Below, one piece after another: positions 12,033-22,625 of a DNA stretch of 64,000 nt. Source of the DNA: Heloderma charlesbogerti. Taxonomy: Eukaryota; Chordata; Lepidosauria; Squamata; Helodermatidae. The first letter of the stretch is position 1, and the number at the start of each line of letters is the position of its first letter. A program made the position numbers and the translations under genes. Location of the stretch: positions 1,815,001 through 1,879,000 of the forward strand of contig JANEZZ010001492.1 in the NCBI GenBank assembly GCA_026122225.1. Reading direction: 5' to 3'. Below the pieces are notes generated by a model. The model saw only the letters and a program-made list of their open reading frames with translations, was not told where the DNA came from and ran no database searches.

Positions 12033-13487
12033 ATGCAGATTTCCAGATTAGCAAGGAGAGACAAGAAGGCCTTTTTAAATGAACAATGCAAAGAAATTGA
12101 GGAAAACAATAGAATGGGAAAGACTAGAGATCTTTTAAAGAAAATTGGAGATATCAAGGGAATGTTCTGTGCAAAGACGGGCATGATAAAGGACAAAGAA
12201 GGCAGGGACCTAACAGAAGCAGATGAGATTAAGAAGCGGTGGAAAAAATACACAGAAGAATTATACAGGAAAGATCTTAATGTCCCTGATAGCCATGGTA
12301 GTGTGGTCACTGAACTTGAGCCAGACATCCTAGAGAGTGAAGTCAAGTGGGCCTTAGGAAGCATTATTAACAACAAAGCTAGCGGAGATGACAGTATCCC
12401 AGCTGAGCTATTTAAAATCCTAAAAGATGCTGCTGCTACAGTGCTGCACTCAATATGCCAACAAATTTGGAACACTCAACAGTGGCCACAAGACTGGAAA
12501 AGGTCAGTTTACATTCCAATCCCAAAGAAGGGCAATGCTAAAGAGTGTTCAAACTACCGCACAAGTGCGCTCATTTCACATGCCAGCAAGGTTAGGCACA
12601 AAATCCTACAAGCTCGGCTTCAGCAGTATGCGAACCGAGAACTACCGGAAATACAAGTGGGATTTCGAAGAGGCAGAGGAACTAGAGATCAAGTCGCCAA
12701 CATTCGCTGCATCATGGAGAAAGCAAGAGAATTCCAGAAAAACATGTATTTCTGCTTCATTGACTACGCTAAAGCCTTTGATTGTGTGGATCACAACAAA
12801 CTCTGGCAAATTCTTAAAGAGATGGGAGTACCAGAGCACCTTACCTGTCTCCTGAGAAACCTGTACGAGGGTCAAGAAGCAACAGTAAGAACCAGTCATG
12901 GAACAACTGAGTGGTTCGAAATTGGGAAAGGAGTACGACAAAGCTGTATATTGTCGCCTTGCTTATTTAACTTATATGCAGAGTACATCATGAGAAACAC
13001 CAGGTTGGATGAATCACAGGTCGGAATTAAGATTGCCAGGAGAATTATCAACAACCTCAGATACACAGACGATACCACCCTAATGGCAGAAAGCGAAGAG
13101 GATCTAAAGAGCCTCTTGTTGAAGGTGAAAGTGGAGAGTGCAAAAGCTGGTTTGAAAGTCAACATTAAAAAAACTAAGATCATGGCATCTGGCCCCATCA
13201 CTTCCTGGCATATAGAAGGGGAAGAAATGGAAGCAGTGACAGATGTTATTTTCTTGGGCTCCAAGATCACTGCAGATGGTGACTGTAGCCATGAAATTAA
13301 AAGTCGCTTGCTCCTTGGGAGGAAAGCTATGGCAAACCTAGACAGCATAGTAAGAAGCAGAGGCATCACCTTGCCAACAAATGTTCATATAATCAAAGCT
13401 ATGGTTTTCCCAGTAGTAACGTATGGCTGCGAGAGCTGGACTATAAGGAAGGCTGAGCGCCAAAGAATTGATCCTTTCGAACTGTGA
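12033..13487 (+). pseudogene. BovB A reverse transcriptase frame
   Basis: A 484-codon frame covering linker and RT. Residues 1-100 are the basic linker, 155-350 the fingers and palm. IDYAKAFD is at about 243-250. Two conserved positions are changed: the RQG motif reads RQSCILSP (about 302-309), and the catalytic box reads YTDD (344-347) instead of YADD in copies B and D. The frame ends at a TGA that replaces the Trp codon TGG in ...FELWCWRRLL. Inactive by these lesions. Confidence 0.85.
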
Positions 13488-13690
13488 TGCTGGAGAAGAC
13501 TCTTACGCGTCCCCTGGACTGCAAAGAGGTCAGATCAGTCAATCCTAAAGGAAATCAACCCTGACTGCTCATTGGAAGGACAGATACTGAAGCTGAAGCT
13601 CAAATATTTTGGCCACCTAATGCGAAGAGAAAACTCCCTGGAAAAGACCCTGATGCTGGGAAAGATTGAAGGCAAAAGGAGAAGGGGATG

Positions 13691-15294
13691 GCATGTGCAA
13701 ACCATGTCATGGTACTGATCTGCTTCAGAATACAGGTGGAAGCTTGCATGTACAATTGTTTCCCCATATTACACAATCCCTGCATTCATGGAGGAGGCTA
13801 GTCTTGGAAAAGTCCCTGACATGCTTACTTCCCACAGTCAGGAAAAGCAGAGATGTTTTCAGCATCCTATCCCCACTTGTACTGTGGACTGAAAAAGTCC
13901 CATGGAGGGCTAGAGACTGCATGGGTTCCCCCTGACCCCCGAACTTATAAATAAGCCCTGGGCAACTACACTTCACTGTCTTTCTTACATGCCATCTGTA
14001 GGACTTCAAAAGTTTCATTTATTTGGCTGGCATGTATGCACAATTTAAAAACAAAACAAAATGTTTTGTCCCAAAACCCTGATTGCTTCAGTAACTTATG
14101 ATTCTGGCTTGTTGGGAGATGAACAAATGAGAGATCCTGGTACAGACAGTACACTAGACAAATCATAGACAGAGAGTCCCTGGCTTGTTTAGCCACTCCC
14201 GCTGGCAGGAGAAGCCAAATGGGAGCGATGAAGTAGAACGCACTAGCATGCTTGCTCACTTACAATAAACCAGAATTCTTTAGAATCATGATGTCTGAAT
14301 GTGGCCAGAGTTTCTGAAAGCTAAATCCCAGCAAATAGTTGTTAGGAAAGGGAACTGCGGGTGGGGAGGATGAAATCAAGACACACTCCACTTTCCTTTG
14401 AGCAGCCAACTGGTGGCATCCCAGGTTTATTTTAAAAGGACTCTGCAAGCACAAGCCTCACTGTTGGATCAGGAACGAGAACTACCTGAATAGCACCTAT
14501 TTTTATATGTGGTTTCCTATCCAGCTAGGAATATGTATGCTCAAGCCTGTTTCCATGCATTCATAGCCCCCAGCTGGCTCAGGACAAGAAACCTTTACAG
14601 GGTGGTTGACACAAATGTTGCAGTATTGTTGCCTTGCATTCACAAGGAAGTAAAAGCATGAGTACTTACACATGATTACCAAGATTGCAGCGGTCCTTTA
14701 GGGAGATCCACTATGCACATTTAATAAACGTAGATATTTGTTTTTCAGTGTAAAAACATTTGCCAGGGAGACTTACATAAATCATACAGAAAACAACAAT
14801 GTTAAAAAGAGTGCTGCCGCATGAAAACATCCTCAGAATTGATTGGCTTGCCTGTGGAGGAATCAAAAGTACACCTGAATCAGAAGTACACGTGGATTGT
14901 AGTGGATCCAAAATAATCAGAACTTAAAATCTAAAATGTAATTATTCACTGATGATCTTACATTGGGGTTTAAATAAGGTGCTGCTGTTTCCATACACTT
15001 TCACTTCAAACTACCAAGTGACCAGATGCATATGGAATCAAGCTTTCACGCTTTCCCTGTCTGGATGGCAAATCATGTGAGTAAATAACTCTTGACTCCA
15101 TAACTCAATTCAGCAGTCCATATGTAGGTAAAATATTCTGCAATCATGCTGATCAGCTGTTTGGAGCCGGGAGGATGAACAGCAAGGGACTGAATAGTGC
15201 CCACACATTCCCCATCCCAACAGCTGATGAGCATGCATTGTAGCTTATTGTGTAGAGCTATGCACATACACCACTGGATCAGGGTCCTTGTGTT
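13691..15294. other. No gene recognised
   Basis: Unique-looking sequence after the abrupt end of BovB A. Several minus-strand frames of 60-97 codons have no domain. Confidence 0.45.
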
Positions 15295-15295
15295 T

Positions 15296-15346
15296 TATTA
15301 CTTATTTATTTATTACATTTCTATACCACCCAACAGCCGAAGCTCT
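15296..15346 (-). mobile_element. L2-type LINE 3' tip
   Basis: ttacttatttatttattac then atttctataccacccaacag and ccgaagctctt: the last about 50 bp of the L2 3' UTR in reverse. Confidence 0.6.
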
Positions 15347-16349
15347 TATTACTGCTGCTTTATTTAAATCGCGCATCACTTGGAGCTTTGAAAATATGGC
15401 TTATACATTTTCAAATGAACAAATCACTTTGAGTGCCTCCGGTTCATTTTGGAAGAATAACATGGAATCAAACAAATAAGAAAACACAATTATTAATAAC
15501 CAGTGTATTTCACTTATAGAACCCCATATCAAATTAGATAACAAAAATAAAAGGTAAAACAATCCTTTCCCTTTCAGCAATTATTTTTCAACTGCTTTGA
15601 AGTGGGAGAAGCTCGTTGGATCATGTTATGGATTTTATGACTGTTTAAAGCCTTTCAAGATCAGCTTCCCCCCCTCTCAAATAAGAACACTAATTGCATA
15701 ACCATTTTGCTCCTTAGATATGAGCAATGTAACCAAAAAATAACCTTTGAAGCTCTCTCAGAATCTTCATGTAGGCAATTAAAGTGAAAAATGAGAGAAT
15801 GTGCATAACTTTTCAACACTGTCTCTGATGTATAAATAATGCTACAATCAAACCAGCGCAGAACAGGAAGAGGATCTAACCTAAACATTTATCAGCCCAG
15901 TTGGATCTTTGTTTGCTTTGGAATGCCCTTTCCCATCACTTTACATATGGAAATGTCCGATGTTGTAAATTGGTCTTTCAAACTTGAAGGCAACTTTCCC
16001 CCTTAACTTTTCTTTGGCAGATCACGTTTGGGTGTGCAGAGCTTAGGCGGAACAACACATAAAACAGGACTTAGCATATAAAGCTTTCACTAGCTATTTA
16101 TTATACTCTTCCAATACAAATCAGGCATATTCACCTCATTGTACAGATCCATAAAATGTTCTAGGGCACATCTATCTTCATATTTCTTACCATTATATTT
16201 CTAAAATAAATTTTACATGCTGAGTTTCTTAAGTAGCACTTGACCATAATCTGTTAGACCAGTTTTCCTCAACCTCTTGCATTATACACAACCTCTTTAC
16301 TATTATGATGTCTATCATATTCAGTTAGCGCTCCAGCGGATGAGCTGGT
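15347..16349. other. No feature seen
   Basis: AT-rich unique-looking sequence; nothing recognised. Confidence 0.5.
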
Positions 16350-16565
16350 GTAGAAATTAGGGACGGGGGAGAATTTCTCCCCGAAACTTAGGGGGGCCGA
16401 GTGCCAACGCATTCGGTCCTCCAAAGGTTGTTCGGGGAGAAATTCTCTGCCCCCCCGCCCCCCCCCGGGATGGGACTTACCTTTCACGAATGTCCCTCCT
16501 GGCGGCGGTTCAGCAGGTCTTCGTCAGGGGCGGGGGCGGCAGCCAATCTTTCGATCGGCTCCATT

Positions 16566-16610
16566 ACAAGAAAAGTGAATGGATTGAGTATTTATATTTA
16601 CAAGAAAAGT
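16566..16610. repeat. Templated-looking insert inside foldback copy 1
   Basis: Two copies of acaagaaaagt (16566-16576, 16600-16610) flank a stretch that copy 2 lacks. Bases 16573-16599 are identical to 17413-17439, outside the element and 840 bp away. Confidence 0.7.
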
Positions 16611-16949
16611 AAAAAAAAACAACAAAACGCCCCTGTGATAGGCTACGTAACGATTAACGTAGCCTATCACGGCTAGATTTGCAAAGTCAAAGGGCTAGCG
16701 TTGCCCTTATTTTCGCCGTAGTCTACGTAAATCTTTACGTAGACTACAGGGACCAAATAAGGAACGCAAATGGCAGCTCCCTATAGGGGCCGCCATTTGT
16801 GTACATGCTTTTTTTTTTCTTTTTCAAAGTCACCCGTGATAGGCTACGTGACGATTAACGTAGCCTATCACGGCTGACTTTGCAGATCTAGCCGTGATAG
16901 GCTACGTAAATCGTTACGTAGCCTATCACAGGGGCGTTTTTTTTTTCTT

Positions 16950-17150
16950 TTGAAGTTCGCGGCCGGGCGAGGCGGGAAGCCTCCCCCCCGGCCTGAATTT
17001 CGGCCAGGCGAGGCGGGAAGCCTCCCCCCCGGCCTGAATTTCGGCCAGGCGAGGCGGGAAGCCTCCCCCCTGGCCTGAATTTCGGCCGGGCGAGGCAGGA
17101 AGCCTCCCCCCCCAGCCTGAACTTCGGGGGGAGCAGCGAAGCGCCTCCCC
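16950..17150. repeat. 41-bp minisatellite in foldback copy 1
   Basis: About four tandem units of roughly 41 bp with the core ggcgaggcgggaagcctccc and cctgaatttcggcc. The last unit diverges into gggggagcagcgaagcgcct, also present in copy 2. Copy 2 has about two units. Long frames on the minus strand here are products of this repeat. Confidence 0.8.
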
Positions 17151-17210
17151 CCCACCGCAAAGCAAGCTGCGAGACCAGGTAAGTGACTTTTGTGCATCCC
17201 TAGTAGAAAT

Positions 17211-17738
17211 GTGTCCTTTATCATGAGGACCCACGTAATTTCTCTAGAAGATGGCCATCGATAAGAAATAGACACCAACCTATAAAACAGCCTTCCCAGT
17301 ACCCACTTGTACCCTTACACACAAGACAGACAGACACACACACACATGCTCAGCAATGGTCTGGGGTCCTCTTCTTACAGGAAGCCAAAGGTCAGGAAGC
17401 CAAAGGAGGCACAAGTGAATGGATTGAGTATTTATATTTCTGAATAGTTGATCCTACATGTATACATATTTATACTGAATAAAAAGAAAAGTTAAAAAAG
17501 TTAGGTAGTACTAAGTAGTACATAGTACTAAGTTGTACACAGATACCTAAGAAAATCACAATTCAGTGAAAACTACAGAAAGATGAACAAAGACTCAGAG
17601 CCAGTATTTAAGAAGTTATACCATTTACAGTTGTTGCTTTTAAACTTTATTTACATAAAGTTCTCAATTGCAAAAGAAGAATGGTAATTAATAATGTTAA
17701 TATATAAAACTCAAAGGGAATCTGTAGATCATTTTACA
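17211..17738. other. No gene; short tandem bits
   Basis: Contains a short CA repeat (17329-17346), a tandem aggaagccaaagg (17380-17405), and the donor-like sequence of the insert at 17413-17439. Nothing else seen. Confidence 0.5.
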
Positions 17739-17826
17739 CCACAATCCTATGCGTGATTTCTCAGAAATAAGTCCCAATCTGTCCAATGGGGCTCACTGCC
17801 TAGTAAACCTTTTTAGAATTGCAGCC
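17739..17826. mobile_element. CAATCCTATGC foldback element
   Basis: Ends cacaatcctatgc and agaattgcagcc are imperfect inverted repeats; the middle has cagaaataagtcccaat and caatggggctcac, the dyad shared by copies at 28.5, 44.2, 54.6, 61.7 and 63.5 kb. Confidence 0.6.
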
Positions 17827-17850
17827 CTGGAAAGTTTTCTGTACTGAAGG

Positions 17851-17988
17851 CAGTGGAGGCTGGTGGCTCCGATGTCAGTGGGGTGGTGAATCGGCTCTGG
17901 GTTTCAGTCAGATCTCTAAAGGAGCTATCCATGGAAACCCGGAGTGGATTCATCACCCCACTGACATCGGAGCCACCAGCCTCCACTG
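17851..17988. mobile_element. hAT-type MITE with 50+ bp inverted repeats
   Basis: A 138-bp element. Left end cagtggaggctggtggctcc is the exact inverse of the right end, and the match runs on for more than 50 bp with few mismatches. The flanks actgaagg (17843-17850) and ccttaagg (17989-17996) agree at 6 of 8 positions, in keeping with a decayed hAT target duplication. A partial relative is at 5489-5580. Confidence 0.7.
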
Positions 17989-18137
17989 CCTTAAGGTGTT
18001 GTGCAGTAGCTAAGAATGGATTTTGGAGACACAACTTGTTTTTCACTCAGGCTGTGAAGCTTACTGGGTGACTTTGGGCAAGCCACTGTTTCTCATCCAG
18101 TATTATGAGAGAAAGAACTGCAAAGCACTTTGTACAC

Positions 18138-20017
18138 TGTTGTTGATGTTGTTGTTCAGTCGATCAGTCGTGTCCGACTCTTCGTGACCCCATGGACCAT
18201 AGCACGCCAGGCCTTCCTGTCCTGCGCTCCCTCCCAGAGTGTGCTCAAGTTCATATTCATTGCATCGGTGAAGCTATCTAGCCATCTCATCCTCTGTCGT
18301 CCCCTTCTCCTTTTGCCTTCAGTCTTTCCCAGCATCAGGGTCTTTTCCAGAGAGTTTTCTCTTCGCATTAGGTGGCCAAAATATTTGAGCTTCAGCTTCA
18401 GTATCTGTCCTTCCAAAGAGCACTCAGGGTTGATTTCCTTTAGTATGGACTGATTTGACCTCCTTGCAGTCCAGGGGACTCGTAAGAGTCTTCTCCAGCA
18501 CCACAGTTTGAAAGCATCAATTCTTCGGCGCTCAGCCTTCCTTATAGTCCAGCTCTCACAGCCATACATTACTACTGGGAAAACCATAGCTTTGATTAGA
18601 TGGACCTTTGTCGGCAAGGTGATGTCTCTGCTTCTTACTATGCTGCCTAGGTTTGCCATAGCTTTCCTCCCCAGGAGCAAGCGTCTTTTAATTTCATGGC
18701 TACAGTCACCATCTGCGGTGATCTTGGAGCCCAAGAAAGTAAAATCTGTCACTGCTTCCATTTCTTCCCCTTCTATATGCCAGGAAGTGATGGGGCCAGA
18801 TGCCATGATCTCAGTTTTTTTAATGTTGAGTTTCAAACCAGCTTTTGCACTTTCTTCTTTCACCCTCAACAAGAGGCTCTTTAGATCCTCTTTGCTTTCT
18901 GCCATTAGGGTGGTATCGTCTGCATATCGGAGGTTCTTGATAATTCTCCCGGCAATCTTAATTCCGACCTCTGATTCATCCAACCCGGCGTTTCTCATGA
19001 TGTACTCTGCATATAAGTTAAATAAGCAGGGTGACAATATGCAGCCTTGTCGTACTCCTTTCCCAATTTTGAACCAATCGGTTGTTCCATCTCTGGTTCT
19101 TACTGCTGCTTCTTGACCCTCGTACAGGTTTCTCAGGAGACAGGTAAGGTGGTCTGGTACTCCCATCACTTTCAGAATTTGCCACAGTTTGTTGTGATCC
19201 ACACAATCAAAGGCTTTAGCGTAGTCAATGAAGCAGAAATAGACGTTTTTCTGGAATTCTCTTGCTTTCTCCATGATCCAGTGAATGCTGGCGATTTGAT
19301 CTCTAGTTCCTCAGCCTCTTCGAAACCCAGCTTGTATTTCCGGTAGTTCTCGGTTCGCATACTGCTGAAGCCTAGCTTGTAGGATTTTGAGTATAACCTT
19401 GCTGGCATGTGAAATGAGCGCAATTGTGCGGTAGTTTGAACACTCTTTGGCATTGCCCTTCTTTGGAATTGGAATGTAAACTGACCTTTTCCAGTCTTGT
19501 GGCCACTGTTGAGTGTTCCAGATTTGCTAGCATATTGAATGCAGCACTTTAACAGCATCATCTTTTAGGATTTTAAATAGCTCAGCTGGAATACTGTCAT
19601 CTGCGCTAGCTTTGTTGTTACTAATGCTTCCTAAGGCTCACTTGACTTCACTCTCGAGGATGTCCAGCTCAAGTTCAGTGACCGCACTATCATGGCTATC
19701 AGGGACATGGAGATCTTTCCTTTATAGTTCTTCTGTGCATTCTTTCCACCTCTTCTTAATCTCATCTGCTTCTGTTAGGTCCCTGCCTTCTTTGTCCTTT
19801 ATCGTGCCCATCTTTGCACAAAACGTTCCCTTGAGATCTCCAATTTTCTTGAAGAGATCTCTAGTCTTTCCCATACTGTTGTTTTCCTCGATTTCTTTGC
19901 ATTGTTATTTAAGAAGGCCTTCTTGTCTCTCCTTGCTATTCTCTGGAACTCTGCATTCAGTTGGATATATCTTCCCCTTTCTCCCTTGCTTTTCGCTTCC
20001 CTTCTTTCCTCAGCTAC
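18138..20017 (-). mobile_element. RTE-BovB LINE, copy B, 5'-truncated
   Basis: Reads from the linker region (20017) to the 3' tail (about 18138), which ends in gtcggacacgactgatcgac and a run of AAC/ATC units. The endonuclease half is absent: ordinary 5' truncation. The tail is the same as in copies C and D. No clear target duplication. Between 19274 and 20017 frameshifts separate linker and RT N-terminus. Confidence 0.9.
18156..19274 (-). pseudogene. BovB B reverse transcriptase, open 372-codon frame
   Basis: RT palm to C-terminus, open to the natural stop next to the 3' tail. Residues 17-23 are DYAKAFD, 73-82 GVRQGCILSP and 117-120 YADD, so the catalytic aspartates are present. The C-terminal part has FGHLMRRENSLEKTLMLGK and ends in VTKSRTRLID. 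The frame lacks the endonuclease and RT fingers, so it is not a functional LINE protein. Its openness suggests a fairly recent insertion. Confidence 0.85.
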
Positions 20018-20423
20018 ACAAAACCACGTTTTCTATTTAAGGGTATGCAAGCCAGTGGAGATATTAAACCGTTCTTTATTTTATTCTTGTGGATCTTCTA
20101 GAGGTAGTTAAATACAAGTTCTTATCACATGAATTGATAACTTTCTGCTTATTATGTAAATTTTTATATGGAAAACATCATTCATGCAACCTGAGGCAAT
20201 AATTAATGGCTACCTTCTGTAGGTAGAACATCCATTAATCAAGCCAGCAGACTAGAGACCTCAACAGTTATGTTAAAAATGTTAGGGATGAAAAATAAAA
20301 TGAATCTACTGGGACAATTTAAAAATAAACAAATATATGGTAAAACATTTCAGTTAGGTATCTCTGAAGGCTTACTGTCATGTGCCACCCTACCAATTGC
20401 TGCTACTATGTTATTGTCTACTG
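20018..20423. other. No feature seen
   Basis: AT-rich unique-looking DNA between BovB B and the CR1 copy. Confidence 0.5.
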
Positions 20424-21705
20424 AATCATAGAATCATAGAATCATAGAATAGTAGGGTTGGAAGGGGCCTACAAGGCCATCGAGTCCAACCCCCTGCTCA
20501 ATGCAGGAATCCAAGTCAGAGGATCCCCGACAAATGGCTGTCCAGCCTCGTCTTGAAGGCCTCCAGTGTGGGAGAGCCCACCACCTCCCTAGGTAATTGG
20601 TTCCATTGTCGTATTGCTCTGACACTCAGGAAGTTTTTCCTGATGTTCAGCCGGAATCTGGCTTCCTGTAACTTGAGCCCATTATTCCGTGTCCTGCACT
20701 CTGGGATGATCAAGAAGAGATCCTGGCCTTCTTCTCTGTGACAACCTTTCAAGTACTTGAAGAGTGCTATCATATCTCCCCTCAGTCTTCTCTTCTCAAG
20801 GCTAAACATGCCCAGTTCTTTCAGTCTCTCTTCATAGGGCTTTGTTTCCAGTCCCCCGATCATCTTTGTTGCCCTCCTCTGAACCCTCTCCAGTTTGTCT
20901 GCATCCTTCTTAAAGTGTGGTGCCCAGAACTGGACACAGTACTCCAGATGAGGCCTAACCAGTGCTGAGTAGAGGGGAACTAGTACTTCCTGGGATTTGG
21001 AAGCAATGCTTCTATGAATGCAGCCCAAAATAGCATTTGCCTTTTTTGCAGCCACATCACATTGTTGGCTCATATTCAGCTTGTGATCGACAACAATTCC
21101 AAGATCCTTCTCGCTCGTAGTGTGGTTGAGCCACGTATCCCCCATCTTGTAACTGTGCATTTGGTTTCTTTTTCCTAGGTGCAGAACTTGGCATTTGTCC
21201 CTATTAAATGTCATTCTGTTGTTTTCTGCCCAGCGCTCCAGTCTATCCAGATCACTTTGAATTTTGTTTCTGTCTTCCAAAGTATTAGCTATCCCTCCCA
21301 ATTTTGTGTCATCTGCACATTTGATCAGCATTCCCTGCACCTCCTCCTCCAAATCATTCATAAAAATGTTGAAGAGCACTGGGCCCAGGACTGAGCCCTG
21401 CGGTACCCCACTCGTTACCTCTCCCCAGTTTGAGAAGGTCCCATTGATAAGCACTCTTTGGGTCCGATTCTGTAGCTAACTGTGGATCCACCAGATCGTT
21501 GTTTCATCTAGCCCACTTTGAGCTAGTTTCCTCATCAGGATATCATGGGGCACTTTGTCGAAAGCTTTGCTGAAGTCGAGGTATATGATGCCTACAGCAT
21601 TCCCACGGTCTACAAGGGAGGTGACTTGATCAAAAAATGAGATCAGATTTGTCTGGCAGGACTTGTTTTTGACAAATCCATGTTGGCTTCAAGTAATCAC
21701 GGCAA
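20424..21705 (-). mobile_element. CR1 LINE, copy E, 5'-truncated
   Basis: The 3' end (at 20424-20450) is a short run of the octamer ATTCTATG read on the minus strand, the hallmark of CR1. Upstream are the conserved 3' UTR (cctgcattgagcagggggtt) and the RT C-terminal half. Homology ends near 21705, in the RT palm. CR1 does not make regular target duplications, and none is seen. Confidence 0.9.
20516..21454 (-). pseudogene. CR1 E reverse transcriptase C-terminal half
   Basis: A 312-codon frame. GVPQGSVLGP is at residues 16-25, the catalytic box at 46-49 reads CADD (usually FADD/YADD). It continues through the thumb ([20 protein letters not shown]) to the natural end HLSGIL. The preceding palm motif DFSKAFDKVP lies at 21547-21592, separated by a frame break near 21477. 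RT for target-primed retrotransposition; dead here because of truncation. Confidence 0.85.
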
Positions 21706-21843
21706 TTTTGAAGACCCACCACCTACTCATTAGGTGCTTCCATAACAAAGGTAGCAATTCTTTTCATATTAAATTGAGTGGCAACTTAACCCCCACCCAC
21801 ATATAAAGTTACAAAAGAAGAGTTCCTCTTCATAACAAGGTTA
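21706..21843. other. Short spacer
   Basis: No feature recognised. Confidence 0.5.
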
Positions 21844-21851
21844 TTGAGAGG

Positions 21852-22165
21852 CAGAGCTGGCGCCAAAGGTTGGCATGGGCCACACCGCAATAATGGTCCA
21901 CAGACTATTGCCCCCTGGAGCTGCTCCTCCTCTTCACCATTGCAACCTGTTTATTCACTCGCCTCTCACTCTGGCCAGACAACAGTGGTAATGAGGAGGA
22001 GCAGTAGATGCCACTGCCTACTCATTCACTCACTGGCTTTCTGCCTGTTAAGGAAGCAACCGATGAGAAAGAAGAGGAGCAATACCAGCTGCTGACATTG
22101 GCAATGACAAGGAAGACTTCTGAGGCGTCTTGCCCAGGGCCCTCAAAAACCTAGAGCTGGCACTG
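21852..22165. mobile_element. hAT-like non-autonomous element
   Basis: Ends cagagctggcgcca and agctggcactg are inverted (CAGAGCTGGC / CAGTGCCAGC). The flanks ttgagagg (21844-21851) and ctgtgagg (22166-22173) match at 6 of 8 positions, as for a decayed hAT duplication. 314 bp, no transposase. Its ends resemble those of the elements at 23801 and 25310. Confidence 0.6.
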
Positions 22166-22507
22166 CTGTGAGGCCTATGAAGCACCTTGAGCACTAACGA
22201 ATACACTATTGATATTCTATGAATTAATAAGGAAGAGGTGGGCAACTTTGTAACATAGTTACACAGTAATTTTGGGCTAATGTAGGCTTTCCATGCAATC
22301 TGGAACTCAGATTGTGCAGAGTTCCAGCTCGCATATATGACACTTCACCCTACGGAAGTGAGAGGTCTAACGCTGGTATTACCAGACCGCTGCTACCTTC
22401 TGAAATTTTCCCTTTTGTTACCATGTACCCTCAAGAACACAAGGGCAGCTACGTTGCTGCTGTATAAACTGCCAGCTCCAATTCATGTGAGCACTGACCT
22501 CCACTAA
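22166..22507. other. No feature seen
   Basis: Unique-looking sequence. Confidence 0.5.
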
Positions 22508-22625
22508 GCAGAAAGTAGATCTCCAGATGTTTTGCACTTCAACTCCCAGAAGCCCCTGCCAGCATGGCCAATGGTCAGAAATGCTGGGAGCTGACGTCCA
22601 AACCATATGGAGATCTACTTTCTGC
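22508..22625. mobile_element. Short foldback element, CTACAACTCCC family
   Basis: Left end gcagaaagtagatctcca and right end tggagatctactttctgc are perfect inverses (18 bp). The core has caactcccag and ccagcatggccaatggtcag. 118 bp; the best-preserved ends of this family in the window. Confidence 0.75.

Larger units (their letters stand above)
10648..13690 (+). mobile_element. RTE-BovB LINE, copy A, 3' end missing
   Basis: The 5' end (cccttcatggatcactgcc...) matches the start of the full-length copy D at 47427. Apurinic-type endonuclease and reverse transcriptase regions follow in order. Homology stops at about 13690 inside the C-terminal region, before the tail with gtcggacacgactgaacaac seen in copies B-D. 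LINEs usually lose the 5' end, so a later deletion or rearrangement removed the 3' part. A small deletion near 11580, frameshifts and a stop show that it is dead. Confidence 0.9.
16358..17202. mobile_element. hAT-like foldback element, copy 1
   Basis: An 845-bp element with ends tagggacgg and gcatcccta, flanked by the perfect 8-bp direct repeat gtagaaat (16350-16357 and 17203-17210). The 8-bp duplication and TAGGG ends fit the hAT superfamily. Inside, in order: a subterminal hairpin around ccccgaaac (16366-16452), a G/C tract, a truncated palindromic core built of ggctacgt.../acgtagcc hairpins and a gtctacgtaa unit, then a 41-bp minisatellite. Relative to copy 2 (50586-51507) much of the left palindrome arm is missing and there are more minisatellite units. 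No transposase; must be mobilised in trans. Confidence 0.85.

Noticed and set aside
16950..17150. Tandem units considered as a CRISPR array
   Set aside because: Units are contiguous without unique spacers, and the context is a vertebrate transposon.
16868..17278. Three overlapping minus-strand frames rich in Arg/Pro/Gly
   Set aside because: They are the three phases of the 41-bp minisatellite in foldback copy 1, not a protein.
18508..19116. 202-codon plus-strand frame
   Set aside because: Antisense of the BovB B RT frame.
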